DNA from: Prevotella sp.
GTDB lineage: Bacteria > Bacteroidota > Bacteroidia > Bacteroidales > Bacteroidaceae
Length of the DNA: 64,000 nucleotides
Assembly: GCA_022511065.1 (NCBI GenBank)
Contig: JAFLSG010000005.1
Span: 1-64,000 of the forward strand
Reading direction: 5' to 3'
In this document: one piece after another, positions 45,630-53,925 of the stretch
Numbering within the stretch: the stretch's first letter is position 1
Layout of the letters: each line of letters starts with the position of its first letter
Made by a program: the position numbers and the translations under genes
The notes under the pieces: generated by a model
Seen by the model: the letters and a program-made list of their open reading frames with translations, nothing else
Databases searched by the model: none
Told to the model about the DNA's origin: nothing

Positions 45630-46502
45630 ATGAGGCAATTAAAGATTCAGAAGAGCATTACCAACCGTTCGAGCGAGGCGTTGGACAAGTACCTTGTGGA
45701 AATCGGCCGTCAGCCCCTTGTCACCATTGACGAGGAGATAGAACTGGCGCAGGCTATCCGCAAAGGCGGACCCGAGGGCGAGAAGGCAAAGGAGCGTTTA
45801 GTGACCGCCAACCTGCGTTTCGTGGTTTCCGTGGCAAAGCAGTATCAGCATCAAGGTCTGACGCTGACCGACTTGATTGACGAGGGAAACATCGGATTGG
45901 TGAAGGCTGCCGAGAAATTCGACGAGACACGTGGATTTAAGTTTATCTCCTATGCCGTCTGGTGGATTCGGCAGAGCATCCTGCAAGCCATTGCCGAGCA
46001 GAGTCGTATCGTGCGCCTGCCGCTGAATCAGAGTGGTGCTTTGAGCAAAATCAATCAGGAAATCAATCGTTTCGAGCAGATACATCAGCGCCGTCCGTCC
46101 GTGACGGAGTTGGCAGAGCTGACCCAGATAGACGAGGCGAAGATTGAGCAGACGGCAAAGGCCGACAGCCATCACATGAGCATCGATGCTCCGTTTGGTG
46201 AGGATGATGACAACTCTATGGCCGATATGCTGAGTTCGGGCGATGATTCGCGCACGGACAAGCAAGTGGATTATGAGTCGCTGACCTCTGACTTGGACAA
46301 TGTGCTGCGCAACGTATTGAAAGACCGCGAATTGAAGATTGTCAAGGAATGCTTCGGCATCGGTTGCCAGGAGCGTGGTTTGGAGGAGATTGGCGCAGAG
46401 ATGGGACTGACCCGTGAGCGCGTCCGCCAGATACGTGAGAAGAGTATCACCAAGCTGCACGACAGCGGTCATGCAAAGATTCTCATGAAATATCTGGGAT
46501 AA
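45630..46502 (+). CDS. rpoD: Primary RNA polymerase sigma factor (Bacteroidetes short type)
   Basis: 290 residues, far shorter than E. coli RpoD (613), but with regions 1.2, 2, 3 and 4: DKYLVEIGRQPLVT (1.2), LVTANLRFVVSVAKQYQ (2.1), DLIDEGNIGLVKAAEKFDETRGFKFISYAVWWIRQSI (2.2-2.4), and LEEIGAEMGLTRERVRQIREKSITKL (4.2). The missing 1.1 and non-conserved region match the Bacteroidetes sigma-ABfr type, which reads the TTTG/TAnnTTTG promoters seen here. Cytoplasmic. Confidence 0.97.
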   Translation: MRQLKIQKSITNRSSEALDKYLVEIGRQPLVTIDEEIELAQAIRKGGPEGEKAKERLVTANLRFVVSVAKQYQHQGLTLTDLIDEGNIGLVKAAEKFDETRGFKFISYAVWWIRQSILQAIAEQSRIVRLPLNQSGALSKINQEINRFEQIHQRRPSVTELAELTQIDEAKIEQTAKADSHHMSIDAPFGEDDDNSMADMLSSGDDSRTDKQVDYESLTSDLDNVLRNVLKDRELKIVKECFGIGCQERGLEEIGAEMGLTRERVRQIREKSITKLHDSGHAKILMKYLG

Positions 46503-46554
46503 ATATGTAGCAGAAAGTTTATGAATTAGTGAAAGAATATGTTTGTATAAATGA

Positions 46555-46582
46555 AAAGGGAAGTCGTCAGACTTCCCTTTTC
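46555..46582. terminator. Bidirectional terminator between rpoD and the MBL gene
   Basis: AAAAGGGAAGTC (46555-46566) and GACTTCCCTTTT (46571-46582) form a perfect 12-bp stem with a GTCA loop. The A/T ends supply a T-run on both strands, fitting the convergent genes. Confidence 0.9.
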
Positions 46583-46603
46583 TGTTTCCATACTTAATTC
46601 GCC

Positions 46604-47338
46604 TTATTTATAATCCCGAATCCTTACATCAATGCCACTTCCTACAAGCAGCATGCTGACTCTGCTGATAGGTGTCTCGCTGTAGTGATAGGGGAAAAGC
46701 ACCTTCGGCTTGATGGTCTTGGCGGCTTTTGCCACTTGCTCCGGCGTCATGGTGTAGGGCTGGTTGCAAGGCAGGAAGGCGATGTCGATATCCTTCAACT
46801 CCTCCATTTCGGGAATATCCTCTGTATCGCCCGCGATGTAAATGCGCAATCCGTCGAGCGTCAGCACATAACCATTGTCGCGACCTTTGGGGTGATACTC
46901 CTCGCGTCCCGGTGTGGTGTTATAAGCGGGAACGGCGAGAATCTTGATGTCCTTACGGTACTCTACGCTATCGCCGTTGTGCAGGGGGATGCCATTACGG
47001 AACGAGTTATACACGGTTTGGTTCTCGTAGATGGCGGTGGCAGGGGTGCGTACCTGTGTGATGGCCATACGGTCAAAGTGATCCTTGTGGTCGTGGGTGA
47101 TGAGGATGATGTTTGCCTTCGGGAAATGGGCATAGTCGGTCTCTGGTTTCATCCACATACCAACGGGATCCACTTGGATTTCCACTCCATCATAATTGAT
47201 TTCCATACTGGCGTGCTTGATGCACGTGATTGTCACTTTCTTGCCGCCTGGTGTGGTGAACACATCCACTTTCTGTGCGGCTTGGCTACTCAAGGCTGTC
47301 ATGCAGGCGAGTGCCACGGTTGCAAATAATTTATTCAT
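46604..47338 (-). CDS. Exported MBL-fold metal-dependent hydrolase
   Basis: 244 residues. Signal peptide about 1-20 (SSQA), then a metallo-beta-lactamase fold of the UlaG/UPF0173 type with THDHKDH at 81-87 (metal ligands) and later AGDTED (metal Asp) and PYHYS near the end. The substrate is unknown. The start overlaps the stop of the FNT channel gene by 4 nt (ATGA), so the two are coupled. Confidence 0.9.
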   Translation of the reverse strand: MNKLFATVALACMTALSSQAAQKVDVFTTPGGKKVTITCIKHASMEINYDGVEIQVDPVGMWMKPETDYAHFPKANIILITHDHKDHFDRMAITQVRTPATAIYENQTVYNSFRNGIPLHNGDSVEYRKDIKILAVPAYNTTPGREEYHPKGRDNGYVLTLDGLRIYIAGDTEDIPEMEELKDIDIAFLPCNQPYTMTPEQVAKAAKTIKPKVLFPYHYSETPISRVSMLLVGSGIDVRIRDYK

Positions 47339-47937
47339 GGTTTAATGTTATAAGTTGTCCAACGATAAAGATTACACCCCACGAAGTTGCCCAAAACCTC
47401 GCCGACATACACCGCAAGCACCATCGGTTGCATTACCTGCTCCCACGGGGCGGCAAGGAAATAAAACGCATCGGCGATGGAGTGAGTGAAACCGCAGAGT
47501 ATGAACACCGGCACACCGAGCAGCAAAGGGAGCATCTTCCCCTTGCGGGCGAACTCTACGGCGGTGGTCATGATAAATCCACATCCGATGGCGAGCAGGA
47601 AACAGGCGAATACTCCCTTGTCGAGCCGTCCCGCCAGAATCTTTGAGGCAGGCTCAATGCAGTCGGGCTGTGCATAGCGAATCATCCATGCCGATAGCAG
47701 ACAGCCCACGATATTGCCCGACAGGACGATGGCAAGCATTCCCCAATCCCCGTGCCGCCGGATAAAACCAGCCGTGCCCGTGTAGAGTTTCAGACCATAA
47801 TAGACCACGGTGGTCAGTCCGAAGGCAAACAATACGGCACCCGCTACGCCGCCCGTCCGCAGATTAACCACACATCCAATGGAAATACAGATACCGGCGA
47901 GGATAGCCAACGGGAAAATATTTCTGAACGTGCTCAT
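47335..47937 (-). CDS. Formate/nitrite transporter (FNT) family channel, short form
   Basis: 200 residues with about six helices. The FNT signature parts GTAGFIRRHGDWGMLAIVLSGNIVG-like and CGFTHSIADAFYF are visible (the second matches the conserved histidine-gating HSVANM region). Most FNT channels have 260-285 residues, so this is a compact version in which the first helix pair and termini are short. They export or import formate, nitrite or hydrosulfide. It overlaps the MBL hydrolase gene by 4 nt. Confidence 0.85.
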   Translation of the reverse strand: MSTFRNIFPLAILAGICISIGCVVNLRTGGVAGAVLFAFGLTTVVYYGLKLYTGTAGFIRRHGDWGMLAIVLSGNIVGCLLSAWMIRYAQPDCIEPASKILAGRLDKGVFACFLLAIGCGFIMTTAVEFARKGKMLPLLLGVPVFILCGFTHSIADAFYFLAAPWEQVMQPMVLAVYVGEVLGNFVGCNLYRWTTYNIKP

Positions 47938-48010
47938 GCTTCAAATTGTTTCTGCAAATATAGGCATTGATTTTCATATCCTGCGGGAAACGGGAAATCT
48001 TTTAAATAAA

Positions 48011-48043
48011 TTTGGCATTTTCTCCGTATTTCGCTATCTTTGC
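48011..48043 (+). promoter_or_regulatory. Consensus promoter of trmO
   Basis: TTTG (48011-48014), a 20-bp spacer and TATCTTTG (48035-48042). The ATG is only 8 nt past the element, so the mRNA is nearly leaderless. Confidence 0.8.
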
Positions 48044-48050
48044 ATTTGGA

Positions 48051-48734
48051 ATGGAAATACGGCCGATAGCCCATTTTGAGTCGCCTTTGAAGTCGAAGTT
48101 CGGCATTCCGAGGCAGAGCGGACTCGTCAATGATTTGGCGGGACGCATCGTCTTTGAACCAGAGTATCGTCAGGCAGAGGCGGTGCGGGGCTTGGAAGAG
48201 TTCGATTATCTCTGGCTTATTTGGGAATTTTCCGCCAACAAACCGTCGGCAGGCTCACTGACCGTGCGGCCACCCCGCTTGGGCGGCAATCGTCGGATGG
48301 GTGTCTTTGCCACGCGCTCACCCTTCCGCCCGAACAATCTCGGTCTGTCGTGCGTGCGGATTGACAGGATAGAGACGGATGCAAAGTTGGGGACAGTCAT
48401 CTACGTGAAAGGGGCTGACCTGATGAACGGCACACCTATATATGATATAAAGCCCTATCTTGCCTATGCCGATGCCCATCCGCAGGCGCGAAGCGGATTT
48501 GTGGAGCAAAAGGAGTGGGAGGGGCTGACGGTTGTCGTGCCGGATAACCTTGCCATATCTTTTGATGCCGATGCATTAAAAACGCTGAAGGCTGTCTTGG
48601 CGCAAGACCCGCGCCCGAGCTATCACGATGATGCGGAGCGGGTTTACGGGATGCCGTTCATGGACTACGATGTGCGCTTTCGGGTAGAAGGAAAGGTGCT
48701 TACGGTCGTGGGCTTTATCGAGAACGGTAGCTAA
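48051..48734 (+). CDS. trmO: tRNA (t6A37) methyltransferase TrmO
   Basis: 227 residues. TsaA/TrmO beta-barrel domain: IRPIAHFESPLKSKFGIPRQSGL, then YLWLIWEF, RPPRLGGNRRMGVFATRSPFRPNNLGLS and DIKPYLAYAD. The family N6-methylates threonylcarbamoyl-adenosine 37 of tRNA(Thr) with SAM. The start at 48051 was chosen because the promoter lies immediately upstream and covers the earlier ATG at 48012. It converges with, and overlaps by 20 nt, the DUF4230 gene on the other strand. Confidence 0.92.
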   Translation: MEIRPIAHFESPLKSKFGIPRQSGLVNDLAGRIVFEPEYRQAEAVRGLEEFDYLWLIWEFSANKPSAGSLTVRPPRLGGNRRMGVFATRSPFRPNNLGLSCVRIDRIETDAKLGTVIYVKGADLMNGTPIYDIKPYLAYADAHPQARSGFVEQKEWEGLTVVVPDNLAISFDADALKTLKAVLAQDPRPSYHDDAERVYGMPFMDYDVRFRVEGKVLTVVGFIENGS

Positions 48735-49320
48735 TCATCACCTTATTATATCCCATTGCCCGCATCATGTTCCGTATTTGTGCGTCGGCATTGGTCTCAG
48801 CCGCCCGCAGGTTCTCGGGTGTCAGGCAGTGACGGAGCATCCGCTGATAGGCGCGGTTATACATAGCCTCCCGGTCTTTGGGCTTCCATGTGCCGCTTTG
48901 GTAGAATGATTTTGTGCGTGCCTCGTCAATGAAATCCTTGTCCAACAGTCCGATGGGCGGCAAAGTCAGGAATACGGAATCACTTCGTGCCTCAATCCAG
49001 CCAGGCTCTACCTCGTGCATATTGATGCCTAATCGCAATGTACCATAATAGATACGCACGAGTTCATCATTGGTAAAGATGCCTTTGCGTATGGTATCAA
49101 CTAATTCCTCCGCACTTACCGATAGGAATTCCCATTCGCCGATGTCCTTGATACTCTGTATCTGGGTGGGGGTGATGTCAATCTCTTGGTTCGTTCCCAA
49201 GCCTATCCAGTTGCCCTTGCTTACGTTTCTAAACCACAATGCTGCCGCAATAATGGCAATCAGCAGCAACAAAATTCCTCCGAGTTTTAGTTTCGTTATC
49301 GTCTTCATCTTTGTCTTCAA
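48715..49320 (-). CDS. DUF4230 membrane-anchored protein (paralogue 2)
   Basis: 201 residues with one N-terminal membrane helix (about 12-30) and an extracytoplasmic DUF4230-type domain (LSVSAEELVDT, IYYGTLRLGINM, FLTLPPIGLLDKDFI, then a helical stretch with NRAYQRMLRHCLTPENLRAAE). Function unknown. It lies 8 nt downstream of a second DUF4230 gene; the two are distant relatives and probably cooperate. The 3' end overlaps trmO on the opposite strand. Confidence 0.85.
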   Translation of the reverse strand: MKTKMKTITKLKLGGILLLLIAIIAAALWFRNVSKGNWIGLGTNQEIDITPTQIQSIKDIGEWEFLSVSAEELVDTIRKGIFTNDELVRIYYGTLRLGINMHEVEPGWIEARSDSVFLTLPPIGLLDKDFIDEARTKSFYQSGTWKPKDREAMYNRAYQRMLRHCLTPENLRAAETNADAQIRNMMRAMGYNKVMISYRSR

Positions 49321-49328
49321 TCCTGTTT

Positions 49329-50009
49329 TTAGTCCTCAATCTTCAGCAATGTCTGAATATCGCGCGGTGTATATGCCTTGCGGAAGGCAATCGTGATGTC
49401 CTCCTCCCGATAGCCCATCTCTGTCAGCATCGGCACTAACACCTTCGCGGCATTTGCCTGTGCTGTTTCTAAGATTCCCAATTCGGGGATGCTCTGGATG
49501 ATGGAGGCACGCCCCTGCTGCTCGTAGTTGGTCATCTCCGCATCCGAGAAATTCGCCCGCGCCAATGCCACATATTGCTTGATGTTCTTCTGATCCACCT
49601 TTGAACTGGTGAGCGTCACCTGCGGGTCGGGCAGCACAAGAGTGATTTTGTCTCCCTGCCGCTCGATATTCTTCTCCGAGAAATTGCTGAAATCGATGTA
49701 TGCCTTCAGCGTGACATCCATGGGGATGGCAATCTTGCGGTCGCCCAACGGCATCTTGATATTGAATTGCTTCTGGAATACCGTTCCTTTGAGGCGCAAG
49801 GCATCGTCGTGGGTCACGATTTTATGTACTTTGTACTCGGCGGTGTATAGTTTCGCGCATTTCTGCACCTGCATGATGAGCATCGGAACGGTGTCGATGC
49901 TCTGCGCAATTGGTGCTTTTCCTTGATTATCAGTGGCTTCGTTGTCATTGCAGGAACAGAATCCCCCTGCTGAAAAGCCTATGATGAAAGCAAAAATAAC
50001 CCTTCTCAT
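49329..50009 (-). CDS. DUF4230 lipoprotein (paralogue 1)
   Basis: 226 residues with a lipoprotein-like signal (cysteine at about 20 in CSC). The DUF4230 domain follows (KLYTAEYKVHKIVTHDD, GDRKIAIPMDVTLKAYID, ITLVLPDPQVTLTSSKVD), and a helix-rich C-terminus. It shares the Asp-Pro strand pattern with its downstream neighbour but is lipid-anchored rather than helix-anchored. A TACCTTTGC -7 element lies at 50026-50034 on the minus strand. Confidence 0.85.
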   Translation of the reverse strand: MRRVIFAFIIGFSAGGFCSCNDNEATDNQGKAPIAQSIDTVPMLIMQVQKCAKLYTAEYKVHKIVTHDDALRLKGTVFQKQFNIKMPLGDRKIAIPMDVTLKAYIDFSNFSEKNIERQGDKITLVLPDPQVTLTSSKVDQKNIKQYVALARANFSDAEMTNYEQQGRASIIQSIPELGILETAQANAAKVLVPMLTEMGYREEDITIAFRKAYTPRDIQTLLKIED

Positions 50010-50025
50010 TCCTTCATAAATATCG

Positions 50026-50034
50026 GCAAAGGTA
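50026..50034 (-). promoter_or_regulatory. -7 promoter element of the DUF4230 pair
   Basis: TACCTTTGC on the minus strand, 16 nt before the ATG at 50009. Confidence 0.6.
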
Positions 50035-50178
50035 GTAAAAAAATGTTATTTTGCAGATAAAACTACATTTTTTTTGATGATTGATTAAACTTTTCCCTCG
50101 TTTCTGCGTCATATTGATAGTTGCAACTGACAGAAACAAATTAGAAATAGAAGTTTAATAACTAAAAAGGATTGAACA

Positions 50179-50649
50179 ATGAAAAAGATGATAGCAATGA
50201 TGGCAGCAGCCATCCTGATGAGTTCCTCGGTTGTGGCACAGGATAACGCACGACAGGGCAAGCGCCCCGAGAGGAAGTTTGACAAGACCGAGATGCTGAA
50301 ACAACGCACCGATGAGACGGTCAAGAAATACGGACTGAACGACGAGCAAGCAAAGCAGTTGTTGGAGCTGAACACCAAGTACGCGGACAAGATGGGCACA
50401 CCAGGACGTGGCTCAAGGGATTTCCGCCACGGCAGACCTGGCAGAGGTCAAGGCAATGGAGGTCAGCGGATGCAGCCGACCGAGGAGCAGAAGGCAAAGA
50501 TGGCCGAGGCGCGCAAGGAGCGTATGGCAGCCCTGGAGGCTTACGACGGCGAACTTCAGCAGATTCTTACTGCCGAACAGTACGGGAGCTACAAGGCCGA
50601 TCAACAAAAGAGAGGTCAGCACCCGCAGAGAAATGATCAAAAGAATTAG
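50179..50649 (+). CDS. DUF4890 periplasmic protein (Spy/CpxP-like)
   Basis: 156 residues. Signal peptide about 1-20 (VVAQ). The mature protein is very basic, with helices TDETVKKYGLNDEQAKQLLELNTKY and EEQKAKMAEARKERMAALEAYDGELQQILTAEQ, like the LTxxQ helices of Spy/CpxP chaperones. A Gly/Arg-rich linker (about 75-100) separates them. The family is probably a small periplasmic chaperone or stress protein; the role is inferred. Confidence 0.85.
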   Translation: MKKMIAMMAAAILMSSSVVAQDNARQGKRPERKFDKTEMLKQRTDETVKKYGLNDEQAKQLLELNTKYADKMGTPGRGSRDFRHGRPGRGQGNGGQRMQPTEEQKAKMAEARKERMAALEAYDGELQQILTAEQYGSYKADQQKRGQHPQRNDQKN

Positions 50650-50817
50650 ATTAGATAAGATTAAAAAGAAAATTAGGTTAGTTAATAGTTTTTTAGGTGA
50701 ATCATAGTGATTTAGGTTAACATAGTGTTTTAGGCAAGCGTGCCTTCCCCTTTGATTGGGTATAGCATTTATTTTCTTAGGTAGCAGGATTCACGTTTTC
50801 AGGTAACACTTTTCAAG

Positions 50818-50845
50818 GCCCGCCCTCAAAGGCGGGCTTTTCTTT
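50818..50845 (+). terminator. Rho-independent terminator
   Basis: GCCCGCC (50818-50824) and GGCGGGC (50831-50837) with a 6-nt loop, then TTTTCTTTT. It lies about 170 nt after the DUF4890 stop; 50650-50817 has no gene. Confidence 0.85.
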
Positions 50846-50875
50846 TGGCATACGGAATTTTTTTGCTACCTTTGC
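50844..50875 (+). promoter_or_regulatory. Promoter of the DUF4738-like lipoprotein gene
   Basis: TTTG (50844-50847), a 19-bp spacer and TACCTTTG (50867-50874). The -33 box overlaps the T-run of the terminator. Confidence 0.75.
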
Positions 50876-50898
50876 AAGCGCAAATTAAACTTTCAAGC

Positions 50899-51453
50899 AT
50901 GATGAAAAGAATTATCCGATTGTTTCCCGTCGTCCTGTCACTGCTCCTTGCGGTTAGCTGCGGCGAGAAGAAAAAGAGTGACGACATCATAACCACCAAG
51001 GCAGAGAGGCCTCAGATTCAAGAACCTATCCGTATGCAGGAATACAAGCAGGTTAAGGATATCAAGTGGCTCAACAAGAACTACCAGGTAGAGGTTTGCC
51101 GGCAGCCGGCCGACAGTCTTCGGAAGGTAAAAGACGAGGTGGGACAGGAGTTTGTGGATAATCACATCACGCTCCGCATCATACGCGCGGACGGCACCAT
51201 ATTCTTCAATCGCATGTTCACCAAGGCGGCTTTCGAGGCACAACTTGACGAGGACTATCGCAAGACGGGCATATTGGAAGGATTCGTGTTTGACAAGGTG
51301 GACGGGAATCAGTTGGTCTTCGCCGCAAGCGTGAGCCACCCGCAGACGGATGAGTACATTCCATTTGTGGTGACGGTCAGCAACTTCGGTGATGTGGGCA
51401 TACGCCGTGACGCTCACCTCGACACTTACGCCTCCGATGAGGATGAGGTCTGA
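50899..51453 (+). CDS. DUF4738-like lipoprotein
   Basis: 184 residues. Lipoprotein signal (cysteine at about 21 in AVSC). The mature part (VEVCRQPADSLRKVKDEVGQEFVDNHITLRII, then FNRMFTKAAFEAQLDEDYRKTGILEGFVFDKVDGNQLVFAASVSHPQTDEYIPFVV) matches a small lipoprotein family of Prevotella and relatives that I associate with DUF4738. Function unknown. The start at 50899 follows the promoter; the in-frame ATG at 50845 lies upstream of it. The 3' end overlaps the opposite-strand gene by 28 nt. Confidence 0.82.
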   Translation: MMKRIIRLFPVVLSLLLAVSCGEKKKSDDIITTKAERPQIQEPIRMQEYKQVKDIKWLNKNYQVEVCRQPADSLRKVKDEVGQEFVDNHITLRIIRADGTIFFNRMFTKAAFEAQLDEDYRKTGILEGFVFDKVDGNQLVFAASVSHPQTDEYIPFVVTVSNFGDVGIRRDAHLDTYASDEDEV

Positions 51454-51713
51454 AACATTAGTTTCAGTTCCCGCGAGTTCTTATAGCTATGTTGGTTCAG
51501 CTTGCGGTACCTGTCTGCCAGTTGGAGGAGTTTCTTGAACTGTTCGACTCTGTTTTCGGGAAGTTCTCCCTTGAGCATCAGTTTCCTGTTGTACTTTAGC
51601 CAGTTGAGCATTTTATGGTCTTCCGTCCGATGCTTGGAGGGGCGGCGTCTGTTTTGGCTTATGTAGTTTGTGATTTCTTCGTACTGGATGTACCATCTTT
51701 CCTCTTGTGTCAT
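51426..51713 (-). CDS. Small helicase-associated-domain-like protein
   Basis: 95 residues from the ATG that overlaps the stop of the HAD gene (ATGA); a start at 51740 is possible. The pattern WYIQYEEITNYISQNRRRPS, then EDHKMLNWLKYNRKLMLKGEL, fits the helicase-associated (HA) domain, a small three-helix nucleic-acid-binding fold that Bacteroidales also carry as stand-alone proteins. The C-terminus is Ser-rich. The overlap suggests co-translation with the HAD phosphatase, although no functional link is evident. Confidence 0.75.
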   Translation of the reverse strand: MTQEERWYIQYEEITNYISQNRRRPSKHRTEDHKMLNWLKYNRKLMLKGELPENRVEQFKKLLQLADRYRKLNQHSYKNSRELKLMFQTSSSSEA

Positions 51714-52441
51714 GTAAATGAGTGATTTAGTTCTTTCCATGCTTTGCTAAAGTCGGGCATCTTGCTGAAGAGCAGGTTTGCGCCGGCATCAAGTAGTGTT
51801 TTGTCAGGTAGTGGGCCGGTCTTTACGGCTATCGTGAAAATGCGGGCTGCCACACCGGCACGTACGCCAAGCGGTGCGTTTTCCACGACAAGTGCTTCCC
51901 ACGGCTGCAGACCGCCTGCCTTTTGCAGTCCCATCAGGTAAGGGTCGGGATGAGGTTTCCCTTGCTTGACATCATAGGCGGTGGTGACGTGTTGCATATC
52001 GACAAACTCACCGAAGTCTTTGAGGATGCGCTGGATGAGGGGGCGCTGTCCGCTGCCCGTGACCACGCCGCACTGCATCCCGCACTCCTTCACTTGCCGC
52101 ATCAGGTCTAATACACCAGGCATGATGGGTGTTTCGGGCAATTCGTGGAAGATGCGCGACTTGACATCATACATCCGTTGTGCCTCTTCCTCGTCAATCT
52201 CCCTTCCTTGTTGCTTCATTACCATCATACGGATGGTATCGACCCCGCGCGCGCCCTCCGTGGCGTATGCGTCATCCGCCGTCATGTGGATGCCGAAGGT
52301 CGCCATCGACTGCTGCCATGCCACGGCGTGGTTAGGCATTGAGTCGTAGAGTACGCCGTCCATGTCGAAAAGCACGGCCTTGGGGCGTAGTGCCTCAAAA
52401 CCGTGCTTTTGCTTGTATTCATTGACAATTGTCTGATACAT
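51710..52441 (-). CDS. HAD phosphatase, beta-phosphoglucomutase-like
   Basis: 243 residues. Motif I FDMDGVLYDS has both aspartates, the cap domain follows, then motif II (VVTGSG), motif III lysine (KQGKPHPDPYLMG) and motif IV (VVENAPLGVRAG). The layout is that of sugar-phosphate phosphatases and beta-phosphoglucomutases. The start at 52441 (MYQTIVNEY) avoids the pgi gene, whose stop is 30 nt upstream. Co-transcription with pgi suggests a role in sugar-phosphate metabolism. Confidence 0.9.
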   Translation of the reverse strand: MYQTIVNEYKQKHGFEALRPKAVLFDMDGVLYDSMPNHAVAWQQSMATFGIHMTADDAYATEGARGVDTIRMMVMKQQGREIDEEEAQRMYDVKSRIFHELPETPIMPGVLDLMRQVKECGMQCGVVTGSGQRPLIQRILKDFGEFVDMQHVTTAYDVKQGKPHPDPYLMGLQKAGGLQPWEALVVENAPLGVRAGVAARIFTIAVKTGPLPDKTLLDAGANLLFSKMPDFSKAWKELNHSFT

Positions 52442-52470
52442 TCGCTGATGCGGTATCTCTATTGTTTCCT

Positions 52471-53826
52471 TTATGCTTCCTTTGCCAGACGCTCCTTGAT
52501 TGCCTTTGAGTCGGCCTCGTAGCCGGGCTTGTCGAGCAGGGCAAACATATTCTTTTTGTAAGCCTCCACGCCGGGCTGGTTGAACGGGTTCACACCGAGT
52601 ACATTGCCGCTGATGCCGCATCCGATTTCAAAGAAATAGATGAGCTGGCCGATGTAATACTCGTTTAGCTTCGGCACGGAAATGCGGATGTTGGGCACGC
52701 CACCGTCCACGTGAGCCAAGCGTGTACCGAGTTCCGCCATCTTGTTCACCTCATCCACGCGCTTGCCGGCGAGGAAGTTCAAGCCGTCGAGATTCTCCTC
52801 ATCCTCGGGGAAGAGCAGTTTCTTTTCCGGCTCCTCTACACTGATGACGGTCTCGAAGATGGTGCGCTCGCCCTCCTGAATCCACTGACCCATCGAATGC
52901 AAGTCGGTCGTGAAGTCGCAGGATGCGGGGAAGATGCCCTTGTTGTCCTTACCCTCCGACTCTCCGTAGAGCTGCTTCCACCATTCTGACACGAAGTGCA
53001 GCTTCGGCTGATAGTTCACCATGATCTCAATCTTCTTGCCACTCTGATACAGACCGTTGCGCACGGCAGCATATTGTGCGGCGGGATTCTCTGCGAAAGG
53101 CACGTCGATGCCGCAAGCCTTCTCCATAGCCTGCGCACCCTCTACGAGTGCCTTGATGTCGAAACCAGCACAGGCGATAGGCAGCAGACCAACCGGCGTG
53201 AGCACTGAGAAGCGACCGCCTACGTTGTCGGGGATAATAAATGAGGTGTAACCCTCCTTATCGGCGCAGGTGCGTGCAGCACCTTTCTTGGCATCGGTAA
53301 TGGCCACGATGACCTTCTTTGCCTCTTCCTTGCCACGCTGTGTCTCGCACTGCTTCTTCAGCAGACGGAAGGTCAGGGCAGTCTCGGTGGTCGTTCCCGA
53401 CTTCGAGATGTTGATGACACCAAACTTCTTGTCCTTCAGATACTCCGTCAGTTCTGCGAGATAGTCCTCGCCGATGTTGTTGCCGGCAAACAGGATTGTT
53501 GGATTCTTCTTGTCCTGCACGAGCCATGCAAAGGAATTGCCCAATGCCTCGATGACGGCGCGCGCACCGAGATAGGAGCCGCCAATACCTGCCACAACCA
53601 CTGCCTCGCAGTTCTCGCGCAGCACGTCAGCGCACTTCTGCAGTTCGCCGATGAACTCGGGCGTGATGCCAGAGGGCAGATGCAGCCATCCGAGGAAATC
53701 ATTACCGGGGCAAGTGCCGTCTTCCAATGCTTTCTGAGCGGCCTTCACCTGAGGTTCAAACGCAGCCACGGCTCCTTCCTTGAGGAAGCAAGCGGCCTTT
53801 GTGATGTCAAGACTGATATTCTTCAT
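52471..53826 (-). CDS. pgi: Glucose-6-phosphate isomerase
   Basis: 449 residues, the length of the short bacterial form. Sugar-phosphate-binding motifs [15 protein letters not shown] and [19 protein letters not shown], the catalytic-site segments [16 protein letters not shown] and [16 protein letters not shown] are present. Interconverts glucose-6-P and fructose-6-P in glycolysis; cytoplasmic. The start at 53826 follows a TAATTTTGC -7 element (53862-53870, minus strand) that covers the earlier ATG at 53865. Confidence 0.97.
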   Translation of the reverse strand: MKNISLDITKAACFLKEGAVAAFEPQVKAAQKALEDGTCPGNDFLGWLHLPSGITPEFIGELQKCADVLRENCEAVVVAGIGGSYLGARAVIEALGNSFAWLVQDKKNPTILFAGNNIGEDYLAELTEYLKDKKFGVINISKSGTTTETALTFRLLKKQCETQRGKEEAKKVIVAITDAKKGAARTCADKEGYTSFIIPDNVGGRFSVLTPVGLLPIACAGFDIKALVEGAQAMEKACGIDVPFAENPAAQYAAVRNGLYQSGKKIEIMVNYQPKLHFVSEWWKQLYGESEGKDNKGIFPASCDFTTDLHSMGQWIQEGERTIFETVISVEEPEKKLLFPEDEENLDGLNFLAGKRVDEVNKMAELGTRLAHVDGGVPNIRISVPKLNEYYIGQLIYFFEIGCGISGNVLGVNPFNQPGVEAYKKNMFALLDKPGYEADSKAIKERLAKEA

Positions 53827-53861
53827 GTTATTTATGTTATTTAGTAATTTGTTTCTCCGTT

Positions 53862-53870
53862 GCAAAATTA
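53862..53870 (-). promoter_or_regulatory. -7 promoter element of pgi
   Basis: TAATTTTGC on the minus strand fits TAnnTTTG. Confidence 0.55.
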
Positions 53871-53925
53871 GTAAATTTTCTTGCCAATACCAAGTCTTCT
53901 GCCGAGCATTTTTGTTATTTAACCT

